From the NCBI RefSeq assembly GCF_011762195.1, contig NZ_JAASQK010000003.1, forward strand, positions 124,001 to 188,000: a stretch of DNA of 64,000 bases, read 5' to 3'. The stretch comes from Sphingomonas oligoaromativorans. GTDB lineage: Bacteria; Pseudomonadota; Alphaproteobacteria; Sphingomonadales; Sphingomonadaceae. Position 1 is the stretch's first letter. Each line of letters starts with the position of its first letter. Below the pieces are notes generated by a model, which saw only the letters and a program-made list of their open reading frames with translations, ran no database searches and was not told where the DNA came from. The translations under genes and the position numbers were made by a program. Positions 63,034-64,000 of the stretch are shown here, in pieces.

Positions 63034-64000
63034 TGCTTCATCATCTCCCGCGCGACGATCATGCGCATGATCTCGTTGGTGCCTTCGAGGATCCGGTGGA
63101 CGCGCAGATCGCGCCAGATCCGCTCGATCGGATAGTCCTGCAAATAGCCATAGCCGCCATGCATCTGGAGCGCGCGATCGACCACGGCCGAGCCGGTGTC
63201 GGTGGCGAGGCGCTTGGCCATCGCGGCGAATTTGGTTTTGTCGTGGGCGCCGTCGGTCACCTTGGCGGCGGCCATGTAGAGGAGGGCGCGGGCGGCCTCC
63301 AGCTCGGTCGCCATGTCGGCGAGCTGGAACTGGGTGTTCTGGAAATCGATGATGCGGGTGCCGAACTGGCGGCGCTCGGAGGTGTAGCGCTGCGCCTCGT
63401 CGAGCGCGCGCTGGGCGCCGCCAAGCGAGCAGGCGCCGATGTTGATGCGGCCGCCGTCGAGGCCCGCCATCGCGATCCTGAAGCCTTCGCCCTCGGCGCC
63501 GACCAGATTCTCCACCGGCACGCGCACGCCGTCGAAATTCACCTGCGCCGTCGGCTGCGAGCGCCAGCCGAGCTTCTTCTCCTGCGCGCCGAAGCTGACG
63601 CCCGCCATGTCCTTCTCGATCACGAGGCAGGAGATGCCCTTCGGCCCGTCCTCTCCGGTGCGGACCATGACGACATAGACCTCATTCTCGCCGCCGCCCG
63701 AAATGAAGGCCTTGGAGCCGGTGACGACATAATGGTCGCCGTCGCGCACCGCCTTGGTCTTGAGCGCGGCGGCGTCGGAGCCCGAGCCCGGCTCGGTGAG
63801 GCAATAGGAGGCGATCCGCTCGCACTGGACGAGATCGGGGAGGTATTTGGCCTTCACCGCCTCGCCGCCGAAGCGATCGATCATCCAGGTCGCCATGTTG
63901 TGGATCGAGATGAAGGCGGAGGTGGAGGGGCAGCCATAGGCCATCGCCTCCATGATGAGCGCGGCCTCCAGCCGGCCGAGCCCGATGCCGCCCGACTCTT
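63030..64000 (-). CDS. Acyl-CoA dehydrogenase, isobutyryl-CoA type (N-terminus beyond window)
   Basis: A flavin enzyme that oxidises a branched acyl-CoA. The visible 323 codons lack the N-terminus, which lies beyond the right edge. [17 protein letters not shown] and [17 protein letters not shown] form the FAD-binding middle domain; the C-terminal domain ends [20 protein letters not shown] with the catalytic Glu in EGTNE. Gene order with enoyl-CoA hydratase and mmsB points to isobutyryl-CoA dehydrogenase of valine catabolism. Confidence 0.9.
   Translation of the reverse strand, partial: ESGGIGLGRLEAALIMEAMAYGCPSTSAFISIHNMATWMIDRFGGEAVKAKYLPDLVQCERIASYCLTEPGSGSDAAALKTKAVRDGDHYVVTGSKAFISGGGENEVYVVMVRTGEDGPKGISCLVIEKDMAGVSFGAQEKKLGWRSQPTAQVNFDGVRVPVENLVGAEGEGFRIAMAGLDGGRINIGACSLGGAQRALDEAQRYTSERRQFGTRIIDFQNTQFQLADMATELEAARALLYMAAAKVTDGAHDKTKFAAMAKRLATDTGSAVVDRALQMHGGYGYLQDYPIERIWRDLRVHRILEGTNEIMRMIVAREMMKQ

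Overview
This is a high-GC alphaproteobacterial chromosome segment, most likely from a Sphingomonas-type member of the Sphingomonadales. The assignment rests on gene content and order: class I LysK, rpmF-plsX-fabH-ihfA-merR, MipZ and DivK cell-cycle regulators, an aa3 oxidase cluster running through surf1-thrC-M16, a PgmG-type phosphohexomutase, DUF3572/DUF983/DUF4169/DUF1328 proteins, and GGAAC-N17-CGTT-type stress promoters. About 75 genes are packed tightly. No gene-free stretch exceeds about 300 bases. I found no tRNA, rRNA, insertion sequence, prophage or CRISPR array.

Layout. 1-9 kb: 5'-proximal part of lysK running off the left edge, a DinG/XPD-like helicase with a SixA-type phosphatase, then the leftward rpmF-plsX-fabH-ihfA-merR operon. 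9-13 kb: a fused PabB-PabC, an aspartate aminotransferase and a periplasmic MsrA. 13-19 kb: most of the ligase-associated DNA damage response set (pdeM phosphoesterase, Lhr-like helicase, MBL exonuclease) with a 59-aa HTH-like gene between helicase and exonuclease. The matching ATP-dependent ligase is 12 kb away at 30.7-32.4 kb. 19-28 kb: a membrane glycosyltransferase, a TMEM175-type channel, phosphohexomutase, a J-domain protein, MipZ, PanC, a leftward operon DUF3572-HAD-RidA-GDPD-FemAB-like, and DivK. 28-33 kb: L33, a GDT1-type transporter, Dps and a DUF1328 protein (both behind likely EcfG promoters), the ligase, S21 and an FKBP.

33-38 kb is a six-gene leftward operon, pyrE-serine hydrolase-pdxJ-acpS-lepB-AI-2E family permease, in which every junction overlaps. 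38-48 kb is the rightward cytochrome c oxidase biogenesis cluster coxB-coxA-ctaB-(45-aa TM protein)-ctaG-coxC-DUF983-surf1, followed by thrC, an M16 peptidase and an RlmI-like methyltransferase. 48-53 kb holds a leftward zincin-ccmA-ccmB-cupredoxin operon and a divergent OpuC-type ABC system whose permease and binding protein are fused.

53-61 kb is signalling-rich: an SDR, divergent kdpD/kdpE without kdpFABC, a Spy/CpxP-like periplasmic protein divergent from an OmpR-type regulator and its kinase, and an EF-hand secreted protein. 61-64 kb is a leftward branched-chain acyl-CoA (valine) catabolic operon: acyl-CoA dehydrogenase (cut by the right edge), enoyl-CoA hydratase and 3-hydroxyisobutyrate dehydrogenase.

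A family of palindromic intergenic repeats (GTCATCC...GGATGAC) occurs at least five times. Two copies 44 kb apart are near-exact reverse complements except in their centres.
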